64,000 bases of DNA from Affinirhizobium lemnae (GCF_022968395.1 NZ_JALJQZ010000009.1:62001-126000), one strand, 5' to 3'. Positions 8,953 through 18,737 are shown, counted from the first letter of the stretch. The notes: generated from the letters alone by a model not told the origin. Program-made: numbers and translations.

Positions 8953-10140
8953 TCAGCGACCGTAAGGATCGGCCGCATCGCGCAGGCCATCACCGAGGAA
9001 GTTGAAGGCCAGAACCACGAAGATGATGGCGATGCCGGGTGATAGCAGCCAGGGCGCCAGACTGATGGAGCGCAAGTTCTGCGCATCCTGCAACAGCACA
9101 CCCCAGCTGACGACGGGTGGACGCAGGCCGAGACCAAGGAAGCTGAGCGCCGTTTCGCCAAGAATCATCTCCGGTATCGCGAGCGTCACGGCGGCAATGA
9201 TGTAGCTGGTCATGGCAGGCAGCATATGGCGCGTGATGATGCGGTATTCCGATGCACCGGCCAGCCGTGCGGCAAGGATGTAATCCTCATTGCGCAGCGC
9301 AAAGAAGCGGCCGCGCACGACGCGCGCTAGATGGGTCCAGCCGATCAGGGCCAGAATGAATGTGATCAACACATAGACGAACAGCGGATCCCAGGCGATT
9401 GGCAGCGCAGCCGCCAATCCCATCCAGAGCGGAATTGTCGGGACCGAGCGAATGAACTCCATCAGGCGCTGGATGAGAGCGTCGACGAGGCCGCCATAAT
9501 AGCCGGCGATCGCGCCGATGAAGAGGCCGATGACGAAGGAGAATGCCACGCCGATCAGACCAGCGGACAAGGTAACGCGAGCGCCATAGAGCAGACGCGT
9601 GAACAGGTCACGTCCAAGGGAATCCGTGCCCAGAAGGTTCACCTTCTGGCGTTTGTCGGCAGCACCGAAGAGATGGATCTTGGTGGGAACCAAGCCAAGC
9701 AGATCGTATTCCGGTCCTTCGACAAAGAAGCTGATCGGTACGATTTTCGTCGTATCTCGCTCATAGATCACGCGCGCCGTTTCCGGGTCGCGGGAGCGCT
9801 TAAGCGCATAGATGAACGGGCCCTGGAACTTGCCATCGTGGAACAGATGGATGTTTGCCGGAGGCACGAACGTGTTCAGCTTGTCGATGTCAGCCGGGCG
9901 ATAAGGCGAAATGAAATCGGCAAACAGTGCCGAGAAGAAACAGAAGATCAGAAAGAACAGCGAAGCCATGGCAAGCTTGTGCTTGCGGAAGCGCCACCAG
10001 ATGAGCGTCCACGGCTTTGCCGTATAGCTGCGGCCTTCCTTCGTGGTCTGCTCACCGGCAAGAGGCGGCATTTCGCGTTCTTCGGAAGCCATGACGGCAT
10101 CGTAAATCGGATCAGACATGGTGTTGGAAATCTGGGTCAT
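8953..10140 (-). CDS. ABC importer permease, DppC/OppC type
   Basis: The product is an inner-membrane permease of the BPD_transp_1 family. I start it at the ATG at 10140 (MTQISNTM), preceded by a strong AAGGAGG 7 bases upstream, rather than at 10188, which lies inside the upstream permease gene. The resulting 395-residue protein has a cytoplasmic N-tail, a first membrane helix (LAMASLFFLIFCFFSALFA), a long periplasmic segment and five further helices. The EAA-type loop occurs at about LARVVRGRFFALRNEDYILAA. It is longer than typical DppC (about 300) because of the inserted periplasmic segment, a feature shared with the second importer at 30.3-31.4 kb. Confidence 0.88.
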   Translation of the reverse strand: MTQISNTMSDPIYDAVMASEEREMPPLAGEQTTKEGRSYTAKPWTLIWWRFRKHKLAMASLFFLIFCFFSALFADFISPYRPADIDKLNTFVPPANIHLFHDGKFQGPFIYALKRSRDPETARVIYERDTTKIVPISFFVEGPEYDLLGLVPTKIHLFGAADKRQKVNLLGTDSLGRDLFTRLLYGARVTLSAGLIGVAFSFVIGLFIGAIAGYYGGLVDALIQRLMEFIRSVPTIPLWMGLAAALPIAWDPLFVYVLITFILALIGWTHLARVVRGRFFALRNEDYILAARLAGASEYRIITRHMLPAMTSYIIAAVTLAIPEMILGETALSFLGLGLRPPVVSWGVLLQDAQNLRSISLAPWLLSPGIAIIFVVLAFNFLGDGLRDAADPYGR

Positions 10141-10153
10141 GAAACGCGCCTCC

Positions 10154-11140
10154 TTACGCCATGCGAATGCGCGGATCGGAAACCGCAAGCAGGATGTCGG
10201 ATAGAACCGTGCCGATGACGGTGAAGACGCTGAGGATGAGGATAAAACTTCCAGCCAGATACATGTCCTGCATCTGCAAGGCTTTCAGAAGCAGCGGGCC
10301 TGTTGTCGGCAGGTTGAGGACCACGGCGGCAATGATATCGCCGGAGAACAGAGCGGGAAGCGCCCAGCCGACCGTCGAGATGAATGGATTGAGAGCAATG
10401 CGGACAGGATAGCGCCAGACAACCGTGCGTTCGGTAAAGCCCTGCGCATATGCCGTTTCGACATAGGGTTTGCCAAGCTCGTCCAGCATGTTGGCACGCA
10501 TGACGCGGATGAGGCCCGCCGTGCTGCCAAACGCCAGAACAACGATCGGTACCCAGAGATGTTCGAGCAGATCGACGAACTTGCCCCACGACCATGGTGC
10601 CGTCTCGTATTGTCTGGAAAACAGCCCGCCGACATCCATGTTGAAATAGGCGTAACCCAGCCACATCAGGATGAGCGCCAGCATGAACTCCGGAATGCCT
10701 TTGCCGATGAAGCCGAAGACAGTGAAGATGTAGTCAAAGAACGAATACTGCCGGGTCGCGGAATACACGCCGATCGGGATAGCAATGATCCAGGTGAAGA
10801 TCATCGAAAGAGTGGAGATCGCCAGCGTCAGGCCAAGCCGGTCCCAGATCATGTCCTTGACGTCCATGTTCCATTCAAGCGACCTGCCGAAGTCACCATG
10901 CATGACGATGGCACTGATCCACCGCCAGTATTGCACCAGCAAAGGATCGTTGAGGCCGAACTCCTGCCGCATCGCCGCTTCCTGCAATTCGGTGATGTAT
11001 TCGCCCGAATGCCGCAGCTGCGCCACATAGGCTGTGACATAGTCGCCCGGCGGAAGCTGGATGATGACGAAGGAAATGAAGGACACAAAGATCAGAGTAG
11101 GAATGGCCCACAGGATCCGGTTCACGATGAGGCTGAGCAT
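10154..11140 (-). CDS. ABC importer permease, DppB/OppB type
   Basis: The 328-residue permease begins with MLSLIVNRILWAIPTLIFVS, the usual first helix of DppB-type proteins, and has the family's PPGDYV motif about 30 residues in, an extended periplasmic loop and five more membrane helices. The cytoplasmic coupling loop (MRANMLDELGKPYVETAYAQG) is clear. It is separated from the upstream binding-protein gene by 145 bases that contain a strong hairpin, and from the next permease by 13 bases. Confidence 0.9.
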   Translation of the reverse strand: MLSLIVNRILWAIPTLIFVSFISFVIIQLPPGDYVTAYVAQLRHSGEYITELQEAAMRQEFGLNDPLLVQYWRWISAIVMHGDFGRSLEWNMDVKDMIWDRLGLTLAISTLSMIFTWIIAIPIGVYSATRQYSFFDYIFTVFGFIGKGIPEFMLALILMWLGYAYFNMDVGGLFSRQYETAPWSWGKFVDLLEHLWVPIVVLAFGSTAGLIRVMRANMLDELGKPYVETAYAQGFTERTVVWRYPVRIALNPFISTVGWALPALFSGDIIAAVVLNLPTTGPLLLKALQMQDMYLAGSFILILSVFTVIGTVLSDILLAVSDPRIRMA

Positions 11141-11178
11141 GGCTTCCCTTTCCGGGCACCGGGCGCATGGTCACGGGT

Positions 11179-11205
11179 CCTGTTGCCACGAAAGGTGGCA
11201 ACAGG
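11179..11205 (-). terminator. Intercistronic hairpin after the binding-protein gene (attenuator or mRNA-stabilising)
   Basis: A perfect 11-bp inverted repeat, CCTGTTGCCAC (11179-11189) and its complement (11195-11205), encloses a 5-base GAAAG loop. It lies 81 bases downstream of the binding-protein stop and 38 bases upstream of the permease start. No U-run follows it on the minus strand, so partial termination or protection of the upstream message from 3' exonucleases is more likely than full termination; such hairpins are common where the binding protein is needed in excess. Confidence 0.6.
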
Positions 11206-11285
11206 CTCGCCGAGACAGCTTTGGCCCGGTTCAGTTCAATGGAAAATGACGCCCACGATCACCAAGTGCCGCGAGCGTCTCTTCA

Positions 11286-13190
11286 TCATTTTGCGAAGAA
11301 AAACTGTGCCGGGAAGGCTAATCCTTCGCCGCGTGTCACGTCGTCGTTGATCAGACCGTCGCGGACATTCTTCACGGTATTCTTGGCAATGACCAGCGCC
11401 GGGGTTTCACCCACGAGACCAATAACATAACCCTGTTCGACGAAGGTGCGGATCATCTCGTTGACGGCCTTGTCCGCCTCTTCCTGAGTGCCCGCGACGG
11501 AAGCCTTTTCCCACGCAGCCCAGAGCTTGCGGATCGGATGATCCTTTGGCGGCTCAATGCCCGATACGCCCTTGGTTTCGTGCCACTTGTAATATTCCTG
11601 ACCGTATCCATCGTCACCAAGGATGAGGCGCGGGTCGGAAGGTACAACGGAAAGGCGGTCGAAGGACGTATACTGCATCTCGAAGCTGTTGTTGTCGCGG
11701 TTCGCATCGAACGCCGTACGGTCGATAATGCGCGCCTGAAGTTCGATACCGATGTCCTTCCAGCTGTTGCGGACCAGTTCCAGCGTGTTTGCAAACGCAT
11801 CCTGGTTGGCTTCCACAACGATGGTCACGCGCTTCCCATCCGGACCCAGGCGGAAGCCATCGGCATCCTTTTTGTTCAGGCCGATCTGATCGAGCAGCTT
11901 GTTTGCCTTATCCGGATCGTACTCTGCCCAATGCTTTTCGAGGTCTTCCTGATAGTATGGCGAACCAGAGACCGGCGAGGCAGAGCGCGCTTCCCCGAGA
12001 CCGGACTGGGCAAGCTCGTTGATCGTATCGCGATCGACACCAATGCTGAGTGCCTGACGGAACTCGGCCTTCGCATACAACTCCTGCAATTGCTTGTTCT
12101 TGGTGGTGAGGTTGGGGACGAGCGACCAGACTTCGGAATTGGTCCACTTCAGAACCTTGTAGTTCCCCTTCTTCTCGTTTTCCTTGTAGAAGGTGAAGTC
12201 ACCATTGTTCGTGAAGCGCTGCTGCATATCCAGCTGGCCCTGCACGACCATCAGGTTGAAGCTTTCCTGCGCGTCGAAGAGCTTGTGCTCGACGCGATCG
12301 ATATAGGGCAGCTGGTTGCCGGCCTTGTCGACCATGTAGTAATAAGGATTGCGCTCCATCACCATGACATCGGCCGGTGGAGGTGTCACGATCTTCCATG
12401 GCGTAATCACCGGCAGAGCGGGGTTCTGGTTCCAGGCCGTGATGGGGCCCTTGGAGCCCCAAAGATCCTGCCACTTCTTGACGCCCTTTTCCGCAACGGC
12501 CTTGTCGAGAGCGGCCTTGTCCACATACTTGGGATGGAAGTTCTTCAGGTAATGCTTCGGCTGAATGAAGGTTGGGCGGTCAAGGCTTGGCTCTCCAATC
12601 GAGTCCTTGGCCATGATGGTCAGGAAGTAGACGTAAGGTGTTTCGAACGACACCTTGAAGGTGCGCGCATCGACGATATCGACCTTCATCGGCTTGCCGC
12701 CAGGCGCGTAAAGCGTATCAACCACCGGTACGATGTCACGGTTCATGAAGACGTCCTCATACCAGAACTTGACGTCTTCTGTTGTCACCGGCTGGCCGTC
12801 TGACCACTTGAGGCCTTCAAGGAGCGTGAAGGTGAATTCCTTCGCATCCGGGCTCATCTTGTAGCTTTCGATGAAGGTCGGCATCAGCTCAAGCTTGCCG
12901 TCCTCGCCCATCACAAATTTCAGAGCGCGCTCTTCAAGCAGCTTGGTCGGCCCCCACCGATCGCCTGGTCCTTTGTAGGCGCGATGCCACGTGCCACCAA
13001 ATGTACCTGCCTCACCGAGATCCAGTACGCGGGGCTTTGCAGGAAGACGCTTTTCCACCGGCGGAAGCTTCCCGGCCTTTACCTGCTCGGCCAGCATCGG
13101 CGACTCCTGAAACGCGAGCGCCGTCGTGGCGGCACAGGTCGCAAGAAGAGCAGCTAGTGATGCAATGAAAATTTTTCTATTATTGCGCAT
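11286..13190 (-). CDS. Periplasmic solute-binding protein, family 5 (DppA/OppA-like)
   Basis: The 634-residue protein has a clear Sec signal peptide (MRNNRKIFIA, hydrophobic core, cleavage near TALA-FQ at 26) and the SBP_bac_5 layout, including LLEGLKWSDGQPVTTEDVKF, a hallmark of the family. It is longer than E. coli DppA (about 535), as are homologues used for plant oligosaccharides and opine-like compounds in rhizobia. GGGAGG stands 7 bases before the ATG. A LacI regulator gene precedes it by 120 bases, and glycosidase genes flank the importer, so an oligosaccharide ligand is inferred. A paralogue lies at 32424-34322. Confidence 0.88.
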   Translation of the reverse strand: MRNNRKIFIASLAALLATCAATTALAFQESPMLAEQVKAGKLPPVEKRLPAKPRVLDLGEAGTFGGTWHRAYKGPGDRWGPTKLLEERALKFVMGEDGKLELMPTFIESYKMSPDAKEFTFTLLEGLKWSDGQPVTTEDVKFWYEDVFMNRDIVPVVDTLYAPGGKPMKVDIVDARTFKVSFETPYVYFLTIMAKDSIGEPSLDRPTFIQPKHYLKNFHPKYVDKAALDKAVAEKGVKKWQDLWGSKGPITAWNQNPALPVITPWKIVTPPPADVMVMERNPYYYMVDKAGNQLPYIDRVEHKLFDAQESFNLMVVQGQLDMQQRFTNNGDFTFYKENEKKGNYKVLKWTNSEVWSLVPNLTTKNKQLQELYAKAEFRQALSIGVDRDTINELAQSGLGEARSASPVSGSPYYQEDLEKHWAEYDPDKANKLLDQIGLNKKDADGFRLGPDGKRVTIVVEANQDAFANTLELVRNSWKDIGIELQARIIDRTAFDANRDNNSFEMQYTSFDRLSVVPSDPRLILGDDGYGQEYYKWHETKGVSGIEPPKDHPIRKLWAAWEKASVAGTQEEADKAVNEMIRTFVEQGYVIGLVGETPALVIAKNTVKNVRDGLINDDVTRGEGLAFPAQFFFAK

Positions 13191-13287
13191 GTCCGTCCTC
13201 CCAGATGGAATTCGGCGATAACTACCGTATTCCCGGCTAAATCGCTCTGAAACGGACGATCTTTCATCAGACCGTGAAAATCAAGGA

Positions 13288-13305
13288 CAAAAATATTTTC
13301 ATTTT
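13288..13305 (-). promoter_or_regulatory. Candidate LacI-family operator upstream of the binding-protein gene
   Basis: On the minus strand this reads AATGAAAATATTTTTG, an A/T-rich near-palindrome (TGAAAA-TA-TTTTTG) resembling the TGAAAA(CG)TTTTCA-type sites of LacI-family regulators but with TA rather than CG at the centre. It lies about 100 bases upstream of the binding-protein ATG and just after the lacI-type gene. The same 15-base string recurs at the start of the GH28-like gene (20058-20072). Confidence 0.35.
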
Positions 13306-13310
13306 CCGCA

Positions 13311-14363
13311 TCAGCGAAGGAAGTTGGAAGCCGCGCTGTCACGCTCAATAAGACGGCAACCCAATTCAATGCGTTGTGTGGGGTGATCCTGTCCGCTGAT
13401 TGAAAGTCTCTGCTCCAGTGCCTTCAGAGTGGCCACAGCAAGAGAATCGAGCGGAACCCGGACTGTGGTCAAAGACGGAACAGTCAGGTCACCTGGGGCA
13501 ACCCCGTCAAATCCGACGACCGCGATGTCACCGGGAATCTGGAAACCTTGCGCCTGCAACTCGCTCAAAGCTCCGATCGCAAGGTTGTCCGCTGCACAGA
13601 AGACTGCCGTGTGGCCATCCAGGCCGCCGTGGCGGGCAATGAACGCCCTCAGCGCCTTCCGCGCATGATCCGGTTCATACCCATCCGCATAAATCGTGCG
13701 ACCAAGGTCCAGAGGAAGGTTCTGTTCCATATAGGCATCATGGAAACCGTCGAGGCGCCGCATGATGGTGCTGCGTCCGCGCCATGTCAGATGAAGAATG
13801 CGCCGGTGTCCGCGCGAAAGAAGCCATTGCGTTGCAAGCCGTGCCGCATAGCGGTTCGCGGGCGCAACCGTATCCACAGACATGGTGGGGTCTTCGCCAT
13901 TGAGCAAGACGATAGCGTAGTTCGAAGCAGCCAGCGGCCGCAGAAGTTTGGGATTATCGTCGTAGACGAGGATGATCCCTTCTGCGTTGACCGCCTTGGC
14001 GCCAGCAAGAATCTCCGCCGCGTTCAACTCAGGTGAGCCGTTGTGCGCCACGATCTTGATACCACGCCGCTCGCATTCACGGGAGAGCGCAGTCAGCAGC
14101 GTCCACGAAACCAGGTTGATGTCGTTGTGCGGCAGATTGCCGGGTGGCACGGCAAGGTAGATCGTGCTGAGGGAGGCGATTGCGCCTTTCTGCTGTCGCT
14201 TGGCGAGATAACCCAGCCGCCGAGCCGCCTCCAGAACCTTGATTCGAACCTCGGCGGATATCGGCGCAGTTCCATTCAGCACGTGCGAAACCGTGCTGAG
14301 CGCAACGCCCGCCTCCTTGGATACATCCTTGATGCCGATCTTGCGCTCTGTGCGACGGTCCAA
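13311..14363 (-). CDS. LacI-family transcriptional regulator
   Basis: The 350-residue protein has an N-terminal LacI helix-turn-helix (IKDVSKEAGVALSTVSHVLN, about 11-30, with hinge helix to 53) and a periplasmic-binding-protein-like sensor domain (VVGFDGVAPGDLTVPSLTTVRVP near the C-terminus is diagnostic). It probably binds a sugar imported by the adjacent ABC system and controls this locus. It is in the same direction as the genes around it, starting 10 bases after the PHP-domain gene stop and ending 120 bases before the binding-protein gene, which therefore probably has its own promoter. Confidence 0.92.
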   Translation of the reverse strand: MDRRTERKIGIKDVSKEAGVALSTVSHVLNGTAPISAEVRIKVLEAARRLGYLAKRQQKGAIASLSTIYLAVPPGNLPHNDINLVSWTLLTALSRECERRGIKIVAHNGSPELNAAEILAGAKAVNAEGIILVYDDNPKLLRPLAASNYAIVLLNGEDPTMSVDTVAPANRYAARLATQWLLSRGHRRILHLTWRGRSTIMRRLDGFHDAYMEQNLPLDLGRTIYADGYEPDHARKALRAFIARHGGLDGHTAVFCAADNLAIGALSELQAQGFQIPGDIAVVGFDGVAPGDLTVPSLTTVRVPLDSLAVATLKALEQRLSISGQDHPTQRIELGCRLIERDSAASNFLR

Positions 14364-14373
14364 ATTCTATCCC

Positions 14374-15609
14374 CTATTCGGCGTAAAATGGATTGGTGAA
14401 CAGCTTGGGTTCCTTGCCATGCCACACTTCGAAGCGAACGAACTGCCCCTCAAAGCGGTGGTCCAGCACAAAGCTTGCGGCATCGGCGTGTTGTACACCA
14501 ATCTGCCCCTTTTCAGTAATCACCCGAACCTCGTCTCCCCGGCTCAAGCCGCTGAATTCGACCGGAACGTCACTGCCAACCGGCACTTGAGAGCCGAAAT
14601 CAGGAGCAGTTTCGCCAAATGGCTTTGCCATCGCCTCGTCCGGCGAATGACATACGACATTGCGACCCGCCCGAACCGCCTCTAGGATCGCTGCAATGGA
14701 ATGGCCATTCGACAAAAGCCGATTTGCCGGCCGTCCATGACGGCGACGGTTCTTGAGATGGAAATCGCTGCCGCCCGTTGCCGGGATCCGACGGCCCTGC
14801 ACCAGCAATTCCTGCCAGAATGCGAGACCCTGCTCGTTCATCACGGACCAGTTGCCGTTCCAGATTTCGTAGGCATCGAAACACACATCGAAACCTGATT
14901 GCCAACGTCCGCCATCGGAATTTTGAAATGGGTGGTTGATGACAATCGTTGCCCCGTTTGCCTTCGCCTCCAGCATCTTGTCGGCAACATCCTTCGGCGA
15001 GCGGCAGCGCCAGTCCTCGACAGGTTTTGCCACGCCATGAAAGTTCGTGTGACCGTAGAAGGAGGTCAGTTCCATCGCGGGGATGACCAGGATGTCGGGA
15101 TCGTCCGGGCGAATGAAATTCTGCGAAATCGTGTTGTGGTCGGTAATGGATACGAAATTCAGACGCGCGGCGCGTGCGCGGTAGATTGCATCCAGAACCG
15201 TGACACCGCCATCCGAGTGCTCCGAATGACTGTGCAGTTCGCCAACCAACCACTGCTTCTGTTTGTTGATCAAGCGGATCTGGACATCGACCTTGCAGTT
15301 TGGCCCGATTTTCACGATCCCGAGCACCACATGCCATGAGCCCGGTAGCGGCCCTGCATCATAGCCCGGGGTCGCGCGATCTTCTTCCACCGTGATGTGG
15401 CCGCGTTCTGATCCGGTCCATCCGCGCATCCGGCCGTTTCGCGCGACGCCAAGATCGATGACACTTCCACCACCGCCGAAGGGATAGTGATAGCTGACTT
15501 CAATGCGGTCTACATCGGGACCAACCTCGAAGGGAATTTCAACGAAGGATTTTTCGCCTTCCGGAAAGGTATCGATCGTCACGTCGATCTGATGATAGGG
15601 CGCGTTCAT
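14374..15609 (-). CDS. PHP-domain metal-dependent hydrolase (CehA/McbA-like)
   Basis: The 411-residue protein has an N-terminal beta-rich domain of about 120 residues and then a PHP domain with the expected metal ligands: ELHSHSEHSDGG (His126, His128, Asp133), SITDHNT (Asp157, His158), Glu180, INHPF (His226) and GGSDFH (Asp282, His284). CehA/McbA proteins include carbaryl and phosphonate-ester hydrolases and many uncharacterised relatives in carbohydrate loci. No signal peptide is seen. The ATG overlaps the GH38 stop (ATGA, 15606-15609), so the two are coupled; removal of a phosphodiester or ester decoration from the imported glycan is a plausible but unproven role. Confidence 0.78.
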   Translation of the reverse strand: MNAPYHQIDVTIDTFPEGEKSFVEIPFEVGPDVDRIEVSYHYPFGGGGSVIDLGVARNGRMRGWTGSERGHITVEEDRATPGYDAGPLPGSWHVVLGIVKIGPNCKVDVQIRLINKQKQWLVGELHSHSEHSDGGVTVLDAIYRARAARLNFVSITDHNTISQNFIRPDDPDILVIPAMELTSFYGHTNFHGVAKPVEDWRCRSPKDVADKMLEAKANGATIVINHPFQNSDGGRWQSGFDVCFDAYEIWNGNWSVMNEQGLAFWQELLVQGRRIPATGGSDFHLKNRRRHGRPANRLLSNGHSIAAILEAVRAGRNVVCHSPDEAMAKPFGETAPDFGSQVPVGSDVPVEFSGLSRGDEVRVITEKGQIGVQHADAASFVLDHRFEGQFVRFEVWHGKEPKLFTNPFYAE

Positions 15610-18600
15610 GACTTGCCAGTTCCTGTCAATTTCAGTGTCACGATTTCAAATGGTTTCAAAGTCAGCGCCACATCACCATCCGGGGAGATCTGCAATGGCT
15701 GCGGGTTGCGTTCGAGGAGATCCACGGCTTCGATTGTTTCGATGGCGCTATGGAGCCGAAGCGCAATTGTTCTCTGTCGTGCGCCTGTCTCCCACAGGCG
15801 AACGATGAGGCTATCATCGGACTCGGCCCGTTTGACGGCTTCGACTGCGACGCCTTCTCCTTCAACCGCGAAGGGCAGCGCAGCCGCAAAGTGACCGGAT
15901 ACGATGCGGAGCGGGTTGTTGAATTCCTCGGCTGCTTCATGCACTGCGACGAGATCGCCGCCATGCAACATCAATGCGTAGCGGAAGCGATGTTGACCCT
16001 GATCTGCCTGCTCCCATGGATAGGTCGGCGAACGCAGCAGCGTCAGTCTCAGCATATTGCCCTTGGCGTCGTAGCCATATTTGCTGTCATTCAGCAAAGC
16101 AGCACCAAAGCCCGGTTCCTGCATGGAGACCCAACGCTGCATGGAACATTCGAACCTTGCTCGATCCCAGGATGTGTTTCGATGGCTTGCGCGGCTGACA
16201 TGGCCAAACTGGATCTCAGCCTCGACCGTTGCAGAGTTCAGCGCCAGCGGGAAGGCAGCCTTCAGCAGCGTATTGTGCTCGTGCCAGTCGATATAGGTAT
16301 CGAACTCCACTTGCCGCGCGTCCGCTTCAAGAGAAACGATCTGTACAATACGCGAGTTTTCATAAGCCCACTCGAAACGGAGGGCCGAACGCAGAGGCCC
16401 CTGCTCCACAATCCGGCAATCAACCGGAGCACCCAGCTCATAGGGCTGATCCTCGAAATCGGCATCGATATCCCAGGCATCGAACTGCACGGGCATGTCA
16501 CGGAAGATCTGGAGCTGGTTCGCAATCGCTCCTGACGGTAGCAATTCCCGATCTGCGAGACGGTCGAAAATCGAGGTGATACCGCCCGTCTCATTGAAGC
16601 GCACGACAAGGTTCGGGTTTTCGAGCGAAGACAGCGTCACAACGGGCGCTGGGCTCTGCTCCGGCGATGCTTGAATGGAACTGAAGCCGAGCGGTGCCGC
16701 GTTGCAGACTGGAATGGCGAACTCTGCTGCGCCATCCGCGCGATGTATGACCTGCCGAGAGGCAGAGTTAATGTCCTGCGTGGTAAAGGCCAGACCACTG
16801 CGCGTGCGCGGCAGCGTGTTCAATACGGAAAGCCCCTCACCTGTCCGCAAGGCATCGAAAAGTTCGGCAGTCAGCCGTGCAGCCGTTTCGAAAAACTCTG
16901 CATAGTCGCGGTCACTATCATCATAGACCGCGCCGATGGAGGAACCCGGCAGGATATCGTGAAACTGGTTCAGCATCACAATATCCCAAAGCGCGCGAAT
17001 TTGCCTCGAGGGGTAGTCATGGCCTGCTTGCCGCTGTGCGAGAACAGCCAGCATTTCGATCTCGCGCAAGGCGATTTCCGCCAGACGGTTGTTGCGCTTG
17101 TTCTTGGCAACCGATGTCAGCGTTCCACGATGGAACTCCGCATAAAGCTCGCCAACCCAGACCGGATAATTCTCGGGGTTTGCCTTCATCCGCTCGATCA
17201 ACCGCTCGAAGAAGGGGCGCATTGGTGCGTGTTCAACTTTCGGGCAGCCAGGAATGCCGCGCTCCATGCGCCGAATGTTCTGCAGCATTTCCCGCGTTGG
17301 GCCACCACCGCCGTCGCCATGGCCATAGACCAGGAAAAGCTCTGTATTCAACTCTTGCTGGCCGTGCCTGCGCCAGGTGCCCATGACGTGGCTGGGTTTC
17401 AGATCCGGGCAGTAGGTCGTGCCGATGCTTTTTGAGTCGTAAGGCTGCGTTGTCAGAAAATAGGCGGGCACTTTCGTGCCGTCGATACCCTGCCAGAACA
17501 GGGTCTCATCCGGCATCCGGTTGGTATCGTTCCAGGACAGCTTGTGTGTGACAAAACTGTCGAGGCCCGACTTCTCCATCAACTGTGGAAGCGAGGCGGA
17601 ATAGCCGAACGTATCCGGCAACCAAACCATGCGTGGGCGGATGCCAAAGGTCTTTTCGTGATACTCGACACCATACAGGATATGGCGAACCAGGGCTTCG
17701 CCACCGGCAATATTGACATCGGGCTCCAGCCACAGCGCGCCTTCGATCTCGAAACGGCCCGTCTTTACCTCAGCCTCGATCCGCTGGAAGAGTTCAGGAT
17801 AATCCTCTGACAGATAGTCCAGAAGCACGCATTGGTTATACATGAAGCGGTAGTCTGGAAAGTCCTGCATCAGCGCCAGCGCCGTCGCCATGGAGCGGGC
17901 CATTTTCTGGCGCGTTTCCCGCACCCGCCAGAGCCACGCAACATCGATATGGGTATGCCCGGTGACGGTGATTGTCGGCTTCGCCTCGAAATCAGGCGTC
18001 CCATAAATGGGTTGGGCAGCAAGCCGTGCCGCCGCGACAGAACGGAGAAAGCGCGCTTCATCGCCTGGCCGAAGGTCGACCAGATCCAGCGCCTTTTCCA
18101 CATGGTTCATGATGAAATGACGGCGCGGATCATCTTCGGCCAGAAGGCGTGCGACATCCAGAGGTGCGCGCAGATCATAGTAGAGATCATCGACTTCAAG
18201 ATAATGCGTATAGAGCGCGCAGGCGAAACCTAGCTGCCTGCGGTCTTCGATCGTTCCAGCTTCAATGAGGATATCGAAGGCCTCGGCTCCTTTGCCCTCA
18301 GCGGTGAGCAGAAACTCGCGGTGATTTCCGTCCACTCCTTGGCGTATGGCGCCATTGACCCGCACGAGACATTGCGGATCGCTTCTGCCCATCACGCTGC
18401 CAAACGCTGCCTCTACTCTGACAACGATGCGTTTTCCCTCTGCTTCTGGCGGAAGCGTGACCTTGCCACCGAACCAGTAATAGCCATCCGGTTCACCCCA
18501 GATGAGATCCCGGGACACGGCCGTCCATCCGGCACGATCGCTCGCCACCATGGCAGGCCGATTGGCCGCGGAACCGGGCGCGTAAACCAGCGGGACATTG

Positions 18601-18671
18601 ATGCTCAAAGGAGTAAAGATGCGCTCACGCAGGCGCGCCAGCAGGTTATCAAGCTTCTTCAGGCGTTTCAT
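15606..18671 (-). CDS. Alpha-mannosidase, GH38 family
   Basis: The 1021-residue protein has the full GH38 architecture: an N-terminal beta domain, the catalytic alpha/beta domain beginning TGHTHIDVAWLWR (zinc ligands His241 and Asp243), WLPDTFGYSASLPQ with nucleophile/zinc ligand Asp353, and YGHGDGGGGPT with a later zinc-binding His, then the helical and C-terminal beta domains. GH38 enzymes cleave alpha-mannosides with retention of configuration. The lack of a signal peptide places it in the cytoplasm, like bacterial relatives that trim imported oligosaccharides. It starts 66 bases after the GH28-like gene and overlaps the PHP gene. Confidence 0.93.
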   Translation of the reverse strand: MKRLKKLDNLLARLRERIFTPLSINVPLVYAPGSAANRPAMVASDRAGWTAVSRDLIWGEPDGYYWFGGKVTLPPEAEGKRIVVRVEAAFGSVMGRSDPQCLVRVNGAIRQGVDGNHREFLLTAEGKGAEAFDILIEAGTIEDRRQLGFACALYTHYLEVDDLYYDLRAPLDVARLLAEDDPRRHFIMNHVEKALDLVDLRPGDEARFLRSVAAARLAAQPIYGTPDFEAKPTITVTGHTHIDVAWLWRVRETRQKMARSMATALALMQDFPDYRFMYNQCVLLDYLSEDYPELFQRIEAEVKTGRFEIEGALWLEPDVNIAGGEALVRHILYGVEYHEKTFGIRPRMVWLPDTFGYSASLPQLMEKSGLDSFVTHKLSWNDTNRMPDETLFWQGIDGTKVPAYFLTTQPYDSKSIGTTYCPDLKPSHVMGTWRRHGQQELNTELFLVYGHGDGGGGPTREMLQNIRRMERGIPGCPKVEHAPMRPFFERLIERMKANPENYPVWVGELYAEFHRGTLTSVAKNKRNNRLAEIALREIEMLAVLAQRQAGHDYPSRQIRALWDIVMLNQFHDILPGSSIGAVYDDSDRDYAEFFETAARLTAELFDALRTGEGLSVLNTLPRTRSGLAFTTQDINSASRQVIHRADGAAEFAIPVCNAAPLGFSSIQASPEQSPAPVVTLSSLENPNLVVRFNETGGITSIFDRLADRELLPSGAIANQLQIFRDMPVQFDAWDIDADFEDQPYELGAPVDCRIVEQGPLRSALRFEWAYENSRIVQIVSLEADARQVEFDTYIDWHEHNTLLKAAFPLALNSATVEAEIQFGHVSRASHRNTSWDRARFECSMQRWVSMQEPGFGAALLNDSKYGYDAKGNMLRLTLLRSPTYPWEQADQGQHRFRYALMLHGGDLVAVHEAAEEFNNPLRIVSGHFAAALPFAVEGEGVAVEAVKRAESDDSLIVRLWETGARQRTIALRLHSAIETIEAVDLLERNPQPLQISPDGDVALTLKPFEIVTLKLTGTGKS

Positions 18672-18737
18672 GAGGTCATTCCAGATGTAAGGTCAGGAGC
18701 GCAGATATGTCTGTGTCGCAAGCGCTAGCGGTAGCTT

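Noticed and set aside
11538..12803. Long plus-strand open frame of 421 codons opposite the family-5 binding protein
   Set aside because: It is antisense to a confident gene, has no recognisable domain, and similar long antisense frames occur opposite many GC-rich genes here (for example 34367-35161 and 50369-51328).
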